Shown here: one piece after another, positions 61,162-64,000 of the stretch | How positions within the stretch are numbered: position 1 is the first letter of the stretch | How the letters are laid out: the number at the start of each line of letters is the position of its first letter | From: Gymnogyps californianus | Taxonomy: Eukaryota; Chordata; Aves; Accipitriformes; Cathartidae | Direction of reading: 5' to 3' | DNA length: 64,000 nt | NCBI RefSeq assembly: GCF_018139145.2 | Contig: NC_059487.1 | Location: 6,779,792-6,843,791 of the forward strand | The notes under the pieces: model-generated | What the model saw: the letters and a program-made list of their open reading frames with translations, nothing else | What the model was told of the DNA's origin: nothing | Database searches by the model: none | Position numbers and translations under genes: made by a program

Positions 61162-62876
61162 CTACAAAAGAAATACAAAGACAACTGTTGAGTTTAGACT
61201 GGACATCTACAGCATGTGAAGCATGAAGCTATTTGAATATAAACACTATAAAAATGGAAGGCTTAATTGCCATTAATATTAGCAACATCTTAAGCAGGCT
61301 TTCTTAAGCCACAAAGGCCATTCTGCAGATGCTTACCAAGCTTTGATCCATCAAAAACATTAACATCTGTTCAGCCTCAGGAATGTGAGCAGGGACTCGG
61401 ACTGAGCCTAATTTTACTCATAAGCTTTATTTCACTGAGCTAGGGAACTCTTCCTGCATCCAGAAACCTATGAAAGTTGAGCTGCTGACACTAGCAGGAA
61501 CAGGAGCACGGTCTGGGAGATGCTGAGCACATTCAAGACCATCTTTGTCACCATTTAGAGCCACGGTGGCTCCAAATTTCACAGGGCCAGACTTCATACA
61601 GGCTCCTTCTGTATCCCTGTGCCTTCAAACACTGCTGAGAACAGTATCAGACTTCTGTCTTTTCAGTTTACTACATAGTGAACTAGTAACAATCCAGAAG
61701 ATTCCTTTTTTAAACATTCCACTCAGGCTGATGGTTTTCAGCATCTTCTGTATCTAAAAGAACTTACCATATCCTTGACCATCAAGTGTCCAGAAGAAAA
61801 TGCAATTGAGTTAGGAGGTGTTGAGACTGGCAGCATGAATGCGTAGGAGCATCCTATAGTTCCTGGTATCATTAAATAGAGGGGATTTACTTTCAGACGA
61901 ATGGCCTTGGAAAACAGAAAGGAACAGAAATTGCACCTTGGGGATTCGAAGTCATAGGCAGATATATCAAAGAATGCAAACAGCTAGTGCACCGTGCAGA
62001 GCCCTATCCCACACTCTGATATGTGATAAATAATCACGTATCTCACCAACAACATCTGAAGGATTATTATCCTGCAGTGTCCACGTTATGCTACAGGCAC
62101 TTGCTTTGTTGCTACCAAGGATTTCAAAGTGCCTGAAGCCCACGAGCAGGAGAACCGCATGGTGCCTGTCCCGGCACAGACACAACACAAACCTGCCCAT
62201 CCAGGGGTCAGGGCTAGGAGGGGAGCAGAGGAGCAGCTGGTCTTGCCATGGGACTACCTTACCAGCTCTGCCAAGACAGGCAGAAAGATGATAATAGTGG
62301 CTGTGTTGCTGGCAAACTCTGTGAATAAGGCGATGACAATCGTGATGAGGATGACAGCCACGGGTGGTGGTACGCCCTCCAAGGGATGCAGACGGCCTCC
62401 TATCCAGACAGACAAACCAGACTCCTGCAGAAGGGGACAGCAAACAAGCTGGAGAGTGGACCTCCTGTGTCCCTGCAGGTGAACTGATCCTCTCCTAGAA
62501 CTGCAAATTACATATGACCTTCACTGGCCTACACAAGCTTATTTAACAGCAAGCAGTTTGAAAGGAGTTGCAACATCTCTTAACCTCCTTAGTTATCTGC
62601 TGCGCACTGTTGTCACTTGGAGTTGAGAAACATGTCCTTCAAGTGTTGTGACTCCACAGATGCAAATTTCCCAGAGCCAAATGAGAACCCCAAGTGACAC
62701 CCTGATAAAATCCAACTCTGTTGGGCAGGATGACTGCAACCTGGCATCTGTGGCAGGCCTCACCTCACAGCCCTTCGCCATGGCAAAGCCTCCTCCAAGC
62801 AGCAAGATGATGTTCCAGGGCACCGTCTCTTGGGCCTTCCTCCAAGTCAGCAAGGGCGGCGTCTCAGTGTTTGGTG
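60976..62876 (-). CDS. SLC13A3: Na+/dicarboxylate cotransporter 3 (NaDC3), last four exons; 5' part outside window
   Basis: Exons are 62876-62764, 62424-62263, 61905-61768 and 61161-60976, encoding the C-terminal 198 residues of a protein of about 600 in mammals. NaDC3 carries succinate, alpha-ketoglutarate and related dicarboxylates with sodium across the basolateral membrane of kidney, liver and other cells. Signatures are PWNIILLLGGGFAMAKGCE, then ESGLSVWIGGRLHPLE, and the second SNT sodium/carboxylate motif in FASNTATIIIFLPV. PLYLMIPGTIGCSYAFMLPV, STPPNSIAF and GLLMNLMGVLLLSLAMNTWA follow. All junctions are phase 0 except the entry to the first exon, which needs one base from upstream. 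The tail has two N-glycosylation sequons (NATS, NVTL) like those near the mammalian C-terminus. Orientation and adjacency to OCSTAMP match human 20q13.12. Confidence 0.95.
61768..61905 (-). CDS. SLC13A3: SLC13A3 exon (second from last)
   Basis: The 138-bp exon has 46 codons, AIRLKVNPLYLM through SSGHLMVKDM, with acceptor tttccaag and donor GTAAGT. It contains the conserved FMLPVSTPPNSIAF hairpin region. Confidence 0.94.
62263..62424 (-). CDS. SLC13A3: SLC13A3 exon (third from last), SNT motif
   Basis: The 162-bp exon has 54 codons, ESGLSVWIGG through FLPVLAEL, with acceptor ccttctgcag and donor GTAAGG. It carries the EFASNTAT motif that, in SLC13 transporters, coordinates sodium and the substrate carboxylate. 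Confidence 0.94.
62764..62876 (-). CDS. SLC13A3: SLC13A3 exon (fourth from last)
   Basis: The 113-bp exon lies between acceptor catctag and donor GTGAGG. It encodes 37 residues plus two bases completing an Ala codon: (A)PNTETPPLLTWRKAQETVPW, then the membrane stretch NIILLLGGGFAMAKGCE. Confidence 0.93.
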
Positions 62877-64000
62877 CTAGATGAAGAGAAAAACCCCATG
62901 TCAAACACCCACCCAAAGAGGAGCATGTCAGTCATCATCTGACAGAATGATATCATCAGCCTGACATCAGTGCTGAAGCTCACTAACCATGAGTTGCTGA
63001 TAAAATACACATATGGAGTCTCTTAAGCTAGACAATTAAAAGATCATTTAATTTAATATCAGATCTTAAAAAAAGGAAAAGAAAATAAATTCTAGCACTT
63101 CAAGTTTTCTTTGAGGCTTTCTTGAGGGAACATTTAATATCAGGTTAATTTTCTCTCTCTAACAGACATAAATATTGTCCTCAACAAATGGGAGTCCATG
63201 GAAGGAGGAAATTTTCTACCATTTGAATTATGAAGTTGTTATTAATTTTCCACTTCCTGTTCAAAAGCCAGCGAGTTTTATAGCAAAGAGCTCATCTCCC
63301 CTAAAGGCCATCTCTTAATACATGACAAAGTGAGCTCTCTCATATGGAAGGATGCACTAATGGGACTGTAATTTTCTGTTGAACAAGGGCACACATATTT
63401 TATCCAGAGGAGGCCTGATTAAACATCTTTCTGTTTATGGACAGCACAACAAGTGTGCATGACTCAGAGCAGCTGGTATTTTGTTCCCATAGACCCCAGG
63501 TAGTGCTGCACCATCCACAAAGGGCCTTCATCAGCTGCATCTACACATTAAGACCACCTCTTATTCCAAGTGGCTTATGAACTAAAATTTGTATCTCATT
63601 GCTACTCAAGAGGACAGACCCAAGATCTCAAAAGATTCCTGGTACCAAAACCTGCTGAAGAGTTTCAGCTTTAGGAGTTTAAATTCTAAATTATTCTGGG
63701 AACAGAGGAAGGGCCCCTATTTTTGAGTACGGACAACTCGCCCAGCTCTGCCCTCTCAGAGGTTCGTGCTCCCCCTGAGGGACAGAAGCTGTTTCGGAGT
63801 CAGCAACCAAACCTCTGTTTCACAACCAGGTCTGCTACGGTAAATCAACACCGATTTCAGTTCGCTTCAACCCACCATGGCGTTATCTCTGACAGCTACA
63901 TGAGCAACTGAGTCATTCCTGCAATCAGCAGCAGGGCAGTGACTGCTAAACCTCTTCTGGCACTTCAGAAAAAAAAGCTTCTGTAGGATCAAATTGGACC
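62877..64000 (-). other. SLC13A3: SLC13A3 intron, running off the right edge
   Basis: The next upstream exon should end in the segment before APNTETPP, with a single G of the split codon. No such exon is seen here, so at least 1.1 kb of this intron lies in the window. It is AT-rich and without recognised repeats. Confidence 0.75.

Larger units (their letters stand above)
61162..62762 (-). other. SLC13A3: SLC13A3 introns between the four exons
   Basis: Three introns: 62425-62763 (about 340 bp), 61906-62262 (about 360 bp) and 61162-61767 (about 600 bp). All are GT-AG on the minus strand. No repeats or RNA genes were recognised. Confidence 0.85.

Noticed and set aside
1..64000. Search for CRISPR arrays, phage, integrons, operons or a novel defence-type system
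   Set aside because: Intron-split vertebrate genes and CR1 elements fill the window. No bacterial-type organisation or regularly spaced repeat array was seen.

Overview
The window is vertebrate nuclear DNA, almost certainly from a bird. It has genes split into exons with GT-AG introns, CR1 LINE fragments whose 3' ends show the avian-type sequence (3669-3725 and about 49905-50225), one old MIR-like SINE, and GC-rich coding exons. No bacterial, phage or CRISPR features were seen. The species cannot be fixed from the sequence alone.

Layout, left to right: (1) 1-14313, plus strand: the 3' half of junctophilin-2 (JPH2). This is the end of a long intron, a 119-bp exon, a 790-bp GC-rich exon, and a short last exon encoding the C-terminal membrane anchor. 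Its MORN-repeat exons lie left of the window. The 790-bp exon is one base short of keeping frame, and the break falls in a run of seven C at 12530-12536. (2) About 14314-25311: JPH2 3' UTR, then non-coding DNA with simple repeats and conserved-looking AT-rich blocks. (3) 25312-34305, minus strand: a complete two-coding-exon thyrotropin-releasing-hormone receptor of 388 residues, best read as the third vertebrate paralogue (TRHR3-type). A very GC-rich upstream region holds a probable 5'-UTR splice acceptor. (4) About 34860-50950: gene-poor DNA with a 4 x 32-bp minisatellite and a CR1. (5) 50954-53368, minus strand: OCSTAMP, two coding exons, 461 residues. (6) 53370-60975: non-coding, with the MIR-like SINE and a probable SLC13A3 3' UTR. 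(7) 60976-62876 and on past the right edge, minus strand: the last four exons of SLC13A3 (NaDC3), with the rest of the gene beyond the window.

JPH2 and the TRH receptor are tail to tail. The receptor, OCSTAMP and SLC13A3 all read leftward. OCSTAMP and SLC13A3 are also neighbours in the same orientation on human 20q13.12, so the window corresponds to that region (chicken chromosome 20 type). The genes do not form a pathway: they serve muscle membrane junctions, neuroendocrine signalling, osteoclast fusion and dicarboxylate uptake. Their grouping does mirror human chromosome 8q, which carries JPH1, DCSTAMP and TRHR. This suggests an ancient whole-genome-duplication block and identifies the receptor as a paralogue absent from the human block.
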